Shown: positions 1 to 7,051 of the stretch, piece after piece
Position numbering within the stretch: position 1 is the first letter of the stretch
Layout: each line of letters begins with the position of its first letter
Source of the DNA: Chitinophagaceae bacterium
GTDB lineage: Bacteria > Bacteroidota > Bacteroidia > Chitinophagales > Chitinophagaceae
Assembly: GCA_025963615.1 (NCBI GenBank)
Contig: JAOQAL010000192.1
Span: forward strand, 1 to 10,532
DNA: 10,532 nt
Direction: 5' to 3'
Notes under the pieces: generated by a model
What the model saw: the letters and a program-made list of their open reading frames with translations, nothing else
The model's database searches: none
What the model was told of the DNA's origin: nothing
Made by a program: the position numbers and the translations under genes

Positions 1-462
1 CAACTTTCCGATTTTTTACGCGGTACTATCCGGAAAGAAGAAAACCAGTTTATCACTTTTTCAGAAGAGCTGGAATACCTGAAATTATATCTTGAAATTG
101 AAAAAGTCCGCTTTGGCTACCGGCTAAAGACAGAAATAGATGTGTCAGACGATTCACTCAACTGGAAGATACCGTCCTTATTGCTGCAGCCATTGATGGA
201 AAATGCTATCAAATTTGGTTTGTATGGCACTACCGGCGAAGTGATCATTGGCCTGCGTGCTGCAATGGCAGACAAGCATTTAGTGGTAGCCGTTATGAAT
301 CCGTTTGACCCGGATATGCAGATGCCGCCGGGCACAGGATTTGGCCTGGAATCTGTAAAAAGAAGGTTATATCTTTTATTTGGAAGAAATGATCTTGTTG
401 AAATCAATAAAACTCAAAATTCATTTGTCGTAATTTTCAGAATACCGGATACTCATGCGTAA
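1..462 (+). CDS. LytS/YehU-type sensor histidine kinase, C-terminal part
   Basis: The frame is open from the first base, so the gene is cut by the window edge; 153 residues are visible. It is the end of a His_kinase (PF06580-type) plus HATPase module. The start matches the LSDFLR segment that follows the phosphoacceptor helix in this family, then ELEYLKLYLEIEKVRF (about residues 24-39). The ATP-binding N box is IPSLLLQPLMENAIKFG (57-73, Asn at 68) and the G box is GTGFGLESVKRRL (111-123). The phosphoacceptor histidine and any membrane segments lie upstream and are not visible. Kinases of this family phosphorylate LytTR response regulators, and the next gene is one: its ATG overlaps this stop by 8 bases (ATGCGTAA), so the two are almost certainly co-transcribed and translationally coupled. 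The signal sensed cannot be deduced from this fragment. Confidence 0.93.
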   Translation, partial: QLSDFLRGTIRKEENQFITFSEELEYLKLYLEIEKVRFGYRLKTEIDVSDDSLNWKIPSLLLQPLMENAIKFGLYGTTGEVIIGLRAAMADKHLVVAVMNPFDPDMQMPPGTGFGLESVKRRLYLLFGRNDLVEINKTQNSFVVIFRIPDTHA

Positions 463-1195
463 AATTATTATCATCGATGATGAGCCCCTGGCACGGTCTA
501 TCGTAAAAGAATACCTGCAGAAACATACAAACCTGGAACTGGTGCAGGAATGTAATGATGGTTTTGAGGGTGTAAAAGCTATTCAGCAACACCAGCCCGA
601 TCTTGTTTTTCTGGATATTCAAATGCCAAAGATCAATGGCTTTGAAATGCTGGAATTGATAGAACAGCCCCCGCCTGTCATATTCGCCACTGCTTTTGAC
701 GACTATGCCATCAAAGCTTTTGAGGCACATGCTGTCGATTATTTATTAAAACCTTTCAACCAGGACCGTTTTGATAAAGCAATTCAGAAATGGAGTGAGC
801 AAAACACAAAGAGCGCTGAAAAAAATACGCAGGAACTGTTAGAAACCGCCTCACACTCACCGGCACAAAGCCAGCGTATTGTAGTTAAAAGCGGTAATAA
901 AATCAAAATCATTCCGGTACACGATGTATACTATCTTGAAGCGGCGGATGATTATGTAAAAATTCATACCAAAGAAGGGTATTTCCTTAAAAATAAAACA
1001 ATGAGCCATTTTGAACAGGTACTGGATGAACAGCAGTTTGTCCGTTCCCATCGTTCTTATATCATCAATGTACAGCAGATTACCCGGATTGATCCGTATG
1101 AAAAAGACGGTCACGTTGCGGTGTTAAAAGCGGGAACACAAATACCGGTAAGCCGGAGCGGGTATGGTAAGTTGAAGGAAGTGCTGGGGTTGTAA
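455..1195 (+). CDS. LytTR-family response regulator (receiver + LytTR DNA-binding domain)
   Basis: This 246-residue protein has two domains. Residues 1-120 form a receiver with the acidic pocket D8-D9-E10, phosphoacceptor D54 in FLDIQMP, switch residue T79 and invariant K99 in LLKPF. Residues 140-246 form a LytTR domain, with the signature run from RIVVKSGNKIKII through VYYLEAADDYVKIHT to FVRSHRSYIINVQQI. A polar linker rich in Glu, Gln and Ser (residues 114-138) joins them. The length is typical of AlgR/LytR/YehT regulators, which bind paired direct repeats as dimers once phosphorylated. The ATG overlaps the end of the kinase gene, so the partner is the upstream LytS-type kinase. No target promoter can be assigned from this window; the next gene is convergent and is not an obvious target. 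Confidence 0.96.
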   Translation: MRKIIIIDDEPLARSIVKEYLQKHTNLELVQECNDGFEGVKAIQQHQPDLVFLDIQMPKINGFEMLELIEQPPPVIFATAFDDYAIKAFEAHAVDYLLKPFNQDRFDKAIQKWSEQNTKSAEKNTQELLETASHSPAQSQRIVVKSGNKIKIIPVHDVYYLEAADDYVKIHTKEGYFLKNKTMSHFEQVLDEQQFVRSHRSYIINVQQITRIDPYEKDGHVAVLKAGTQIPVSRSGYGKLKEVLGL

Positions 1196-1209
1196 GGTTC
1201 GGAGGGCAA

Positions 1210-1322
1210 GAGTTTAAAAGTTCAGTAGTTTATTAGTTTAATGAACAATCTTTATATCAGTGACATTTCGCTATCGGTTTGCTCACTGAACTTAAACTCG
1301 TAAACTTGTAAACTAATAAACT
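1210..1322. repeat. Interleaved inverted repeats in a convergent intergenic spacer
   Basis: Three dyads occupy this spacer. (1) agtttattagttta at 1227-1240 is the exact reverse complement of 1309-1322 (14 bp). (2) 1210-1226 (gagtttaaaagttcagt) pairs with 1285-1299 (actgaacttaaactc) apart from a two-base length difference. (3) tcagtga at 1257-1263 pairs exactly with tcactga at 1283-1289 around a 19-base loop. The first two are interleaved (A-B-A'-B'), so they cannot form one simple stem; in RNA they would be a pseudoknot or alternatives. Both arms are built from agttta units about 8 bases apart. The spacer separates convergent genes, so a bidirectional termination or transcript-end role is possible, but no hairpin with a U tract is seen. 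Confidence 0.7.
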
Positions 1323-1332
1323 TTCACACTTC

Positions 1333-2445
1333 CTACGCTTCCTGCCCATTCCACAAAGCGCCTCCGATACCATCTCTTGATGCACCGGTAACGGATGAAA
1401 GGACATTGTATTCCTGCCTCCAGCGTAATACGCCGATGAAAGCCATAATAAGGGCTTCTTTGTATTTCACTAATTTTTCATCCGGTATGACTATTGCGAT
1501 ATTGAATGGCTTTAAATGACTACTAAGCTGCTCAATTAAAAAAGTGTTGAACGCGCCACCACCGGTAGCTAGCAAGGTCCTGGCGGCTATGGGGAGCTGC
1601 GTAGCGATTGGAGAATGATTCCCTGAATTGGCAATCGCATTTTTTATTTGCACTACAATATGTTCAACATAGGTTCGCAACGCATCGTTGCCAGCAATAC
1701 CTTCATTTTTTATGATTGGATAAACTATATCTGTTCCAAAATCATTGGCCAACGATTTTGGATAGGGTTGATGGTAATAATCAAGCTGGTTTAATTTTTC
1801 CAGCAATTCTTTTTTTATGGTTCCCGATGATGCCAATTGGCCGCATTCATCGAATTCTTTGCCTTGCTCATGGGCAAGCATGTTCAATACTTTGTTGGCC
1901 GGGCAAATATCAAAGGCTGTATATTTTTCTGTGTTAAATGAGATATTAGCAATACCGCCCAGATTCAGGAAGAAATCATAATTGCCTAATAATAGTTTTT
2001 CTCCAATGGGCACAATCGGAGCTCCCTGCCCCCCCAATGCCACATCCAATGCCCGCAAATCCGTTACAACCGGTAAATGGGTGGCGGCTGCTATGGCAGC
2101 CCCATCACCCAATTGAGCCGTCATTTTTTTTGCAGGCAGATGAAAGGCAGTATGGCCATGCGAGGCGATTAATGCCACCTTAAAATGAAGTTCCTGTTCT
2201 TCAATAAAATGATTGATTTGCCGGCCAATATAATGACCGTACTCCGTATGAAGCAACTGGTAATCCTGGGCTGTCAACCCAATAACAGACCGCAGTTTTT
2301 CCGTCCATTCAGCGGAATAAGGGTAACATTCAGCTTTTACGATTTCGTAGTTCCATTTGCCCGCATTTTCATGTAATTCAACGAATGCAATATCAAGCCC
2401 GTCAAGAGAGCTGCCGCTCATTATACCTATAACACGATAAACCAT
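1333..2445 (-). CDS. anmK: Anhydro-N-acetylmuramic acid kinase AnmK
   Basis: The protein has 370 residues, against 369 in E. coli AnmK. AnmK cleaves the 1,6-anhydro ring of anhMurNAc and phosphorylates the sugar to MurNAc-6-phosphate with ATP, in cytoplasmic recycling of peptidoglycan. Visible ASKHA-fold motifs are the N-terminal phosphate loop GIMSGSSLDGLD (7-18), SHGHT (95-99), LGDGAAIA (112-119), LGGQGAP (138-143), NLGGIANIS (161-169), FDICPANKVLN (178-188) and ATGGGAFN (293-300). D179 aligns with the catalytic aspartate of the FDTGPGN motif of proteobacterial enzymes; the ICPAN spelling is, from memory, usual in Bacteroidota. No murQ etherase or permease adjoins it, so the gene stands alone here. 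It is convergent with the response regulator and divergent from upp. A -7 box lies 43 bases upstream of its ATG. Confidence 0.96.
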   Translation of the reverse strand: MVYRVIGIMSGSSLDGLDIAFVELHENAGKWNYEIVKAECYPYSAEWTEKLRSVIGLTAQDYQLLHTEYGHYIGRQINHFIEEQELHFKVALIASHGHTAFHLPAKKMTAQLGDGAAIAAATHLPVVTDLRALDVALGGQGAPIVPIGEKLLLGNYDFFLNLGGIANISFNTEKYTAFDICPANKVLNMLAHEQGKEFDECGQLASSGTIKKELLEKLNQLDYYHQPYPKSLANDFGTDIVYPIIKNEGIAGNDALRTYVEHIVVQIKNAIANSGNHSPIATQLPIAARTLLATGGGAFNTFLIEQLSSHLKPFNIAIVIPDEKLVKYKEALIMAFIGVLRWRQEYNVLSSVTGASRDGIGGALWNGQEA

Positions 2446-2456
2446 GATGTTTTATT

Positions 2457-2484
2457 TCAGATTGTAGATTTCAGATTTTAGATT
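2457..2484. repeat. Four tandem degenerate heptamers (tcagatt/gtagatt/ttagatt)
   Basis: Reading the + strand, the units are tcagatt, gtagatt, tcagatt, ttagatt in unbroken 7-base phase. The array lies between the proposed anmK -7 box and its start codon, so it would be in the anmK 5' untranslated region, reading AATCTRA-like units in the mRNA. No function is assigned. Its last unit also supplies part of a TAGATTTG box on the + strand. Confidence 0.6.
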
Positions 2485-2486
2485 TG
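2479..2486 (+). promoter_or_regulatory. Possible -7 box for upp (TAGATTTG)
   Basis: TAGATTTG fits the Bacteroidota TAnnTTTG -7 consensus and lies 77 bases before the upp ATG. No TTTG -33 element is visible at about 19-21 bases upstream. The match also overlaps the heptamer array and may be fortuitous. Confidence 0.3.
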
Positions 2487-2487
2487 T

Positions 2488-2495
2488 CAAAAGTA
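2488..2495 (-). promoter_or_regulatory. Probable -7 box for anmK (TACTTTTG on the minus strand)
   Basis: The + strand CAAAAGTA reads TACTTTTG on the minus strand, a full match to TAnnTTTG. It would give a start near 2480 and a leader of roughly 35 bases before the anmK ATG. The -33 element is not clear: the nearest TTTG on that strand is 29 bases upstream, farther than the usual 19-21. One base separates this box from the oppositely facing TAGATTTG. Confidence 0.45.
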
Positions 2496-2563
2496 TAGTT
2501 TTTACGATCACCGGTTATTTCCTGCAAATCCTTAATCTTCAACTGAAATTTAAAATCATCATT

Positions 2564-3214
2564 ATGGTAATTAACCTGAGCGAAAAACATTCCCTGGTCA
2601 GTAACTGGGTAGCTGAATTGCGTAGTGAAGAAGTGCAGAAAGACAAGATGCGGTTCCGGCGCAACCTGGAGCGCATTGGAGAAGTAATTGCTTACGAAAT
2701 CAGTAAGAAGATGGAATATGAAGAAAAAGAAGTTGAAACTCCCCTGGGAACAGCCGTTTCAAAAATTTTGAAAGAACAGCCCATACTGGCCACAATCCTC
2801 CGGGCTGGCCTTCCAATGCACCAAGGCATGCTCAATTATTTTGACCAGGCTGATAATGCTTTCATTTCCGCATACCGGAAGCATAGGAAAGACGGCACGT
2901 TTGAAATAAACCTCGAATATATGTCATGCCCGGATCTGAATGATCGTATTATTATCATTTCCGACCCCATGCTGGCGACGGGTTCCTCGTTGGTAAAAAC
3001 CATTCAATATTTAAAAGACGAAGGCGATCCGAAAGAGATTCATTTCGTTTGTGCCATTGCGTGTACCGTTGGTATTGAATATGTTAAAAGAGAAGACCCT
3101 TCCGTGACCATCTGGTGCGGCGATATAGATGATGAGCTGACGGCAAAAGGATTTATCGTTCCGGGTCTTGGCGACGCAGGAGACCTTGCATTTGGAACAA
3201 AAATTCAGGCATAA
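2564..3214 (+). CDS. upp: Uracil phosphoribosyltransferase
   Basis: This 216-residue cytosolic enzyme converts uracil and PRPP to UMP in pyrimidine salvage. The family signatures are all present: TILRAGLPMHQG (77-88), the 13-residue PRPP-binding stretch from about I130 with DPMLATGSS at 134-142, and the uracil-binding end FIVPGLGDAGDLAFG (197-211). The length is near the 205-215 usual for bacterial Upp. The ATG start gives the normal family N-terminus. It is divergent from anmK, with a 118-base spacer holding candidate promoters for both. The downstream PorP-like gene has its own promoter-like sequence, so upp is probably a single-gene unit. Nothing looks truncated or unusual. Confidence 0.97.
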   Translation: MVINLSEKHSLVSNWVAELRSEEVQKDKMRFRRNLERIGEVIAYEISKKMEYEEKEVETPLGTAVSKILKEQPILATILRAGLPMHQGMLNYFDQADNAFISAYRKHRKDGTFEINLEYMSCPDLNDRIIIISDPMLATGSSLVKTIQYLKDEGDPKEIHFVCAIACTVGIEYVKREDPSVTIWCGDIDDELTAKGFIVPGLGDAGDLAFGTKIQA

Positions 3215-3227
3215 GCAGCTATAAGAT

Positions 3228-3248
3228 ATATTTAGAAGTCTTAAATAT
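3228..3248. promoter_or_regulatory. AT-rich palindrome between upp and the PorP-like gene
   Basis: ATATTTA (3228-3234) and TAAATAT (3242-3248) are perfect complements around a 7-base spacer, followed by TTTTATT. As RNA it could be a weak all-AU terminator for upp. As DNA it sits where the -33 region of the next promoter would be and could bind a dimeric regulator. The sequence does not decide between these. Confidence 0.35.
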
Positions 3249-3255
3249 TTTATTG

Positions 3256-3262
3256 TATTTTG
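3256..3262 (+). promoter_or_regulatory. Promoter-like -7 box upstream of the PorP/SprF gene (TATTTTG)
   Basis: TATTTTG is one T short of TAnnTTTG and stands 17 bases before the ATG at 3280. An almost identical context (TATTTTGT) precedes dctA at 4995. If used, transcription would start near 3269, giving a very short leader; this rules out any start codon upstream of 3280. Confidence 0.4.
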
Positions 3263-3279
3263 TACGTCCGCCCAACTAC

Positions 3280-4299
3280 ATGAAGAAGAAACTAATCTGT
3301 GCAATGAGTTTTTGCCTGTTTTCAGGAATCGTCGCCCTGGCGCAGGATCCTAATTTCTCGCAATTCTTTGCTTCACCTTTAACACTGAATCCTGCCTTAA
3401 CAGGCAAATTCGATGGGGTGTATCGCGTTGCCGGTAACTACCGAAACCAATGGCCCACTATTAATAACGCTTTTACCACGTATACCGCTTCCTTCGATGC
3501 AGGCATTATGAAAAACCGCATTCCAGAGTATGACCAGTTTGGAATCGGTGTTTTGGGCTTTGCCGACGATGCGGGCAATGGAGTGTTGAAGAATAATGCG
3601 ATGGCAATTTCCCTGGCCTACCATAAGGCACTGGACGAAAATGGCTACCATCAGTTAGGCGTTGGTTTCCAGGGCGCCTATGTCGGCAAAAGATTAGATG
3701 TCACTAAGGTTACCTTTGAGGATCAATTAACTCCCAGCGGCTTTACCGGCGCAACCAGTGAAATATTTCCAGGCCAGCGGGTAAGTGTGTCCTATTTCGA
3801 TATGAATGCGGGAATATTATATAATGGTTCTACCAACGGCAACAATAATTTTTATCTCGGCGCCTCCATGTATCATATTAACAGGCCAAAAGAAAGTTTC
3901 CAGGGCGATCAGTTTTTCAGTCTAAGTGGAAGAGTAACCCTGCAGGCTGGTGGCAAAATACCAGCTGGTCAGTACAATTATTTTCATTTCAGCGCCAACT
4001 ATAGCCGCCAGGCAAATGCCACTAATACAGTTATCGGCGGCGCCTACGCATTAAATGTAAATTCGGACGAAAATAATCCTACCAACGTTTATTTAGGTAG
4101 CTGGTATCGGTTGGGTGATGCTATTATTCCTTATGTCGGTCTTGAGTTTGGCGAATTTCATATCGGGGCCACCTACGATGTAAACATATCAAGCCTTAAA
4201 CCAGGGTCTAACATGAGAGGAGGCGCAGAAATCTCCCTTATCTATATTAAAAAACCAGTTGACCCGAATGCTAAAAAATTAAATTGTCCTAAATTCTGA
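3280..4299 (+). CDS. PorP/SprF family outer-membrane protein
   Basis: The ATG at 3280 gives 339 residues starting MKKK, a hydrophobic stretch and a signal-peptidase site after ALAQ (about residue 22). The reading frame is open a little further upstream, but only through a TTG inside the promoter region. The mature start, DPNFSQFFASPLTLNPALTG, is the hallmark of the PorP/SprF family (DPhFSQF-x-PLxLNPAxTG). The rest is alternating, aromatic- and glycine-rich strands typical of an outer-membrane beta-barrel. Family members act with type IX secretion, anchoring or exporting adhesins (SprF with SprB in gliding) or as part of the translocon (PorP). No SprB-like adhesin, PorK/L/M/N or OmpA-like gene is next to it, so this is an orphan copy and its cargo is unknown. 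An intrinsic terminator follows 16 bases after the stop. Confidence 0.92.
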   Translation: MKKKLICAMSFCLFSGIVALAQDPNFSQFFASPLTLNPALTGKFDGVYRVAGNYRNQWPTINNAFTTYTASFDAGIMKNRIPEYDQFGIGVLGFADDAGNGVLKNNAMAISLAYHKALDENGYHQLGVGFQGAYVGKRLDVTKVTFEDQLTPSGFTGATSEIFPGQRVSVSYFDMNAGILYNGSTNGNNNFYLGASMYHINRPKESFQGDQFFSLSGRVTLQAGGKIPAGQYNYFHFSANYSRQANATNTVIGGAYALNVNSDENNPTNVYLGSWYRLGDAIIPYVGLEFGEFHIGATYDVNISSLKPGSNMRGGAEISLIYIKKPVDPNAKKLNCPKF

Positions 4300-4315
4300 T
4301 TGCTTGCTACTTAAA

Positions 4316-4343
4316 AAAAAGCGTCTCAACCGGGGCGCTTTTT
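4316..4343 (+). terminator. Intrinsic terminator after the PorP/SprF gene
   Basis: Left arm aaaaagcgtctc (4316-4327), loop aacc, right arm ggggcgcttttt (4332-4343). This is a 12-bp stem, with two T-G wobbles, and the T run forms the 3' arm. The A run on the left makes it potentially active in both directions. Confidence 0.88.
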
Positions 4344-4379
4344 CTATGGAATGATAGTTAAACGGATAAAGCTAATTGT

Positions 4380-4928
4380 ATGTTGAAGAAAATCCATTTT
4401 TTGTTGCCGTTCATCATCATTTCTGCTATCGCGCACGCCCAGGAAATTGGGTATACTACTACCGATATTGGTGGTGAAGTACAATGGTATTCTGCCGGCG
4501 GCTATACGGCCGGGTTACATCTTGCTTTTAATGGTGCGGTGCATAGCGGCTTCCAGCTACGTGCGGGCTATAATAAAGTGGACCGCAAGGATTGGGGTAT
4601 ACATGCCGATGAAACTGGAGGTGGCGCGGGTGGTGGAATTGGCTACCGGTATTATTTTCCTTTTCGCCCACACCAGTTTTTCCTGGGCGTTCGTTCCGAT
4701 ATATGGAGGTTAAAAATTGACTGGAAGGATCCTTTAAGTTCAGGCACTACCAAAACATGGACTCTTCATCCGGCAGCTGAAGCTGGCTACATGTTTCTTA
4801 TCAATGACATGGCATTTATTACTCCTGCAATTTCCGCAGGATATATTTCCAACCTGGCAACCGATGGTGCCGATGTCGGCGAAGGTTTTACATTTTCTGC
4901 AGGTATCAGCGTGGGTGTTAAATTTTAA
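4380..4928 (+). CDS. Small exported outer-membrane beta-barrel protein
   Basis: This 182-residue protein begins with a clear signal peptide: MLKK, a hydrophobic core, and cleavage after AHAQ at about residue 21. The mature part of about 160 residues consists of short alternating polar/hydrophobic strands separated by glycine-rich turns (GGGAGGGIGYRYYF around residues 80-95) and ends GISVGVKF with a terminal phenylalanine, as barrel proteins recognised by BAM do. The size suits an 8-stranded barrel. I do not recognise a specific family; it resembles the many unnamed porin-like barrels of Bacteroidota. It is separated from the PorP-like gene by a strong terminator, so it needs its own promoter, but none matching TAnnTTTG is visible in 4344-4379. 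Function unknown. Confidence 0.85.
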   Translation: MLKKIHFLLPFIIISAIAHAQEIGYTTTDIGGEVQWYSAGGYTAGLHLAFNGAVHSGFQLRAGYNKVDRKDWGIHADETGGGAGGGIGYRYYFPFRPHQFFLGVRSDIWRLKIDWKDPLSSGTTKTWTLHPAAEAGYMFLINDMAFITPAISAGYISNLATDGADVGEGFTFSAGISVGVKF

Positions 4929-4994
4929 CTTTCAATCCTTTGCTATGTAGTTAATAATACATGAATTTTAGACCACTATCAGTCATTCTTTATG

Positions 4995-5001
4995 TATTTT
5001 G
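4995..5001 (+). promoter_or_regulatory. Promoter-like -7 box upstream of the dicarboxylate symporter (TATTTTG)
   Basis: TATTTTG at 26 bases before the ATG, in the context tatgTATTTTGTgg, closely resembles the box before the PorP-like gene. A -33 TTTG is not evident. The spacing to the start codon is plausible for this phylum. Confidence 0.4.
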
Positions 5002-5027
5002 TGGTTTAACGGGATTTCATTGCATTC

Positions 5028-6335
5028 ATGAAAAAAATATTCACCAACCTTACATTCTGGGTTCTTGTTGCCATCACCGCCGGCATTCTTGTTGGACATT
5101 TTATTCCGGAATTTGCATTGCACCCGCTGTTTAAATCTCCGTTTAAACAACGGGTGCTTGGACAGGAATTATTAGTCGGCGCTACCTTAAGCGAATTTCT
5201 TTCCGGTATTTTTATAAGCATTGTTAAGTTATTTATCAATCCCATTATTTTTCTGACTATTACCCTGGGTATTGTCAACATGGGAGATTTGAAAAAAGTA
5301 GGCCGGGTTGGTGCCAAGTCTTTACTTTATTTTGAAGTCGTTACCAGTTTTGCATTGCTTATTGGCGTTGTTGTAGCATTAATCATACAACCGGGCAGCG
5401 GCGTTAACACGGCAGCGGTAAAAGCCGGTGATATTTCTAAGTATACACAAAGCAGTAAAGCATTCAACGCGTGGCATTTTTTCCTGGAAAATTCAACATT
5501 GCAGGTTTTACTGATCGCTTTATTATTGGGTATAGTGCTCGGTAATTATGAACGCCGGGGGAAAATCGTTTCATTTTTAAAGGTAATATCAACGTATATA
5601 TTCAAAGCACTCCATAAAATAATGTTGCTGGCGCCCATTGGCGCATTTGGCGGCATGGCTTTTACCATCAGTAAGTTCGGCATTAAAACATTATTACCGC
5701 TTGCAAAATTGATGGGAACGGTTTATGTTACCATGGCCATTTTTATTTTCGTCGTACTATGGTTTGTCCTTCGTTTTTACAAAATCAGTATTTTAAAATT
5801 TTTACGCTATATCCGGGAAGAGTTATTGGTTGTTCTCGGCACTTCGTCCTCAGAAGCCGCATTGCCTTCGCTCATGGAAAAACTGGAAAGAATGGGTTGT
5901 TCAAAACCCGTTGTGGGTTTAGTGGTACCAACGGGTTATTCGTTCAACCTGGATGGCACTACGATTTATCTATCCATGTGTATGATTTTCCTGGCGCAGG
6001 TCTTTGATGTGCACTTAAGCTTTGGGCAAATTGCAAGCATCATTGGTATTTTGATGCTGACATCCAAAGGTGCCGCGGGAGTAACAGGCAGCGGCTTTGT
6101 TGTATTAGCTTCTACACTTACCGCTATTAAGGTAATACCCGTAGAAGGATTAACCTTGTTACTGGGAGTTGACCGATTTATGTCAGAAGCGAGGGCCATT
6201 ACAAATTTTATCGGCAATGGCGTAGCTACCATATGGATAGCCAACAATGAAAACGAATTTGACAGGAACAAAATGGAAATCGCATTCGGCCAGGTTGATA
6301 GGACAGGTAACATTTTGGCAGATAATGCTGCATGA
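5028..6335 (+). CDS. dctA: C4-dicarboxylate/cation symporter, DAACS family (DctA-like)
   Basis: This is a 435-residue inner-membrane transporter with hydrophobic segments throughout. It carries all the signatures of the glutamate/dicarboxylate symporter family: the serine-rich GTSSSEAALP (271-280, re-entrant hairpin 1), PTGYSFNLDGTTIYL (301-315, cation and substrate site), SKGAAGVTGSGF (346-357, hairpin 2) and VDRFMSEARAITNFIGNGVAT (381-401). The spelling is closer to E. coli DctA (YIREELLIVLGTSSSE, GIDRFMSEARALTN) than to GltP as I remember them, so import of succinate, fumarate or malate is the likely role. Between the first two membrane segments it has about 28 residues more than E. coli DctA (roughly residues 31-60). 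No DcuS/DctB-type sensor adjoins it. A terminator follows directly, so it is a single-gene unit. Confidence 0.93.
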   Translation: MKKIFTNLTFWVLVAITAGILVGHFIPEFALHPLFKSPFKQRVLGQELLVGATLSEFLSGIFISIVKLFINPIIFLTITLGIVNMGDLKKVGRVGAKSLLYFEVVTSFALLIGVVVALIIQPGSGVNTAAVKAGDISKYTQSSKAFNAWHFFLENSTLQVLLIALLLGIVLGNYERRGKIVSFLKVISTYIFKALHKIMLLAPIGAFGGMAFTISKFGIKTLLPLAKLMGTVYVTMAIFIFVVLWFVLRFYKISILKFLRYIREELLVVLGTSSSEAALPSLMEKLERMGCSKPVVGLVVPTGYSFNLDGTTIYLSMCMIFLAQVFDVHLSFGQIASIIGILMLTSKGAAGVTGSGFVVLASTLTAIKVIPVEGLTLLLGVDRFMSEARAITNFIGNGVATIWIANNENEFDRNKMEIAFGQVDRTGNILADNAA

Positions 6336-6347
6336 ATAGTGAGTAAT

Positions 6348-6372
6348 CAGCGGTGAATTTGCTGTTTTTTTT
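6348..6372 (+). terminator. Intrinsic terminator after the dicarboxylate symporter
   Basis: Stem cagcgg (6348-6353) with ttgctg (6359-6364), including two G-T pairs, loop tgaat, followed by eight T residues (6365-6372). It lies 13 bases after the stop and before the 3' end of the convergent glycosylase gene. Confidence 0.8.
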
Positions 6373-6384
6373 CGCTTCTTAATA

Positions 6385-6987
6385 CTACTTCTTCCCACTT
6401 ACATAAGGACTATCCTTCACATAAAACCGGTACGGCAACTTGGCATCCCGCCCGGCATAATCAACACCAATACGTGGCGAAGCGATGATTTCATTTTTTC
6501 CGTATTTTTTTCCAACATCAGCTATATAAAGTTGATCATTAGAAAGAAAAATACCATTATGTTTTGTAAAAATTCCCAAGGCCTTTGATACGTTGCCGGG
6601 TCCGCGGGTAAGGGTATAATCTGGTTTTTTCTTACCCGTGCGCAACAACATTTCCCCAATCCCTTCTATTGGCTCTACCGCCCGGATTAAGATAGCATGG
6701 GGAACATCCTGCAGATTAGTGACAACGTTAAACAAATGATGGATGCCATAACAGAGATACACATAGGAAAACCCTCCGTTGGCATACATTATTTCATTAC
6801 GTAGCGTCCTTCTGCCTCCAGCCGCGTGTGAGGCTTTATCGATAATGCCGTTGTATGCCTCGCACTCTACGATCCGGCCGGAAGTAATGATGCCTTCCCA
6901 ATTAGTGACAAGAATTTTACCTAATAATTCCTTTGCTATACGCAAAACATCCTTTCGCTGGTAAAAGCCGGCTGGCAGAATTTTCAT
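6385..6987 (-). CDS. mpg: DNA-3-methyladenine (alkyladenine) glycosylase, AAG/MPG family
   Basis: From the ATG at 6987 the protein has 200 residues. It starts base-excision repair by flipping out and cutting off alkylated purines. AAG-fold landmarks are GRIVECEAY, in which E43 is the water-activating residue and Y45 a base-stacking residue, H54 in KASHA, then RNEIMY, the YVYLCYGIHHLFNVVT core, VLIRAVEP-like ILIRAVEP, RGPGNVSKALGI, PRIGVDYAG and the RFYV...SPYVS end. The frame stays open to another ATG at 7038 (217 residues). I prefer 6987 because MKILPAGFYQR fits the usual family N-terminus and because a full TAnnTTTG box lies one base upstream of the 7038 ATG, so a transcript from it would begin inside the longer version. 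It is divergent from the EI24-like gene and convergent with dctA. Confidence 0.93.
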   Translation of the reverse strand: MKILPAGFYQRKDVLRIAKELLGKILVTNWEGIITSGRIVECEAYNGIIDKASHAAGGRRTLRNEIMYANGGFSYVYLCYGIHHLFNVVTNLQDVPHAILIRAVEPIEGIGEMLLRTGKKKPDYTLTRGPGNVSKALGIFTKHNGIFLSNDQLYIADVGKKYGKNEIIASPRIGVDYAGRDAKLPYRFYVKDSPYVSGKK

Positions 6988-7039
6988 AATCTTGCTGAAT
7001 CTGGTTCCATTTAATTCCTGATCATTATATTTACCCATT

Positions 7040-7047
7040 CAAATTTA
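7040..7047 (-). promoter_or_regulatory. mpg: Probable -7 box for the glycosylase gene (TAAATTTG on the minus strand)
   Basis: The + strand CAAATTTA reads TAAATTTG, a full TAnnTTTG match. Transcription would start near 7033, leaving a leader of about 45 bases before the ATG at 6987. The -33 element is not evident. This box also overlaps the region just before the TTG start of the divergent gene. Confidence 0.45.
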
Positions 7048-7051
7048 TGCC

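Noticed and set aside
437..730. Minus-strand open frame opposite the response regulator
   Set aside because: It lies wholly opposite a clear receiver domain and shows no family motif.
1257..1289. Hairpin tcagtga/tcactga as the terminator of the response-regulator gene
   Set aside because: The loop is 19 bases and no T tract follows on either strand, so it does not qualify as an intrinsic terminator.
3253..3279. Longer version of the PorP/SprF protein starting at TTG 3253
   Set aside because: It would place nine residues before the signal peptide and put the start inside the promoter-like box; the ATG at 3280 gives a normal signal peptide.
5966..6313. 115-codon minus-strand frame inside the dicarboxylate symporter gene
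   Set aside because: It is antisense to the conserved transport motifs and has no features of its own.
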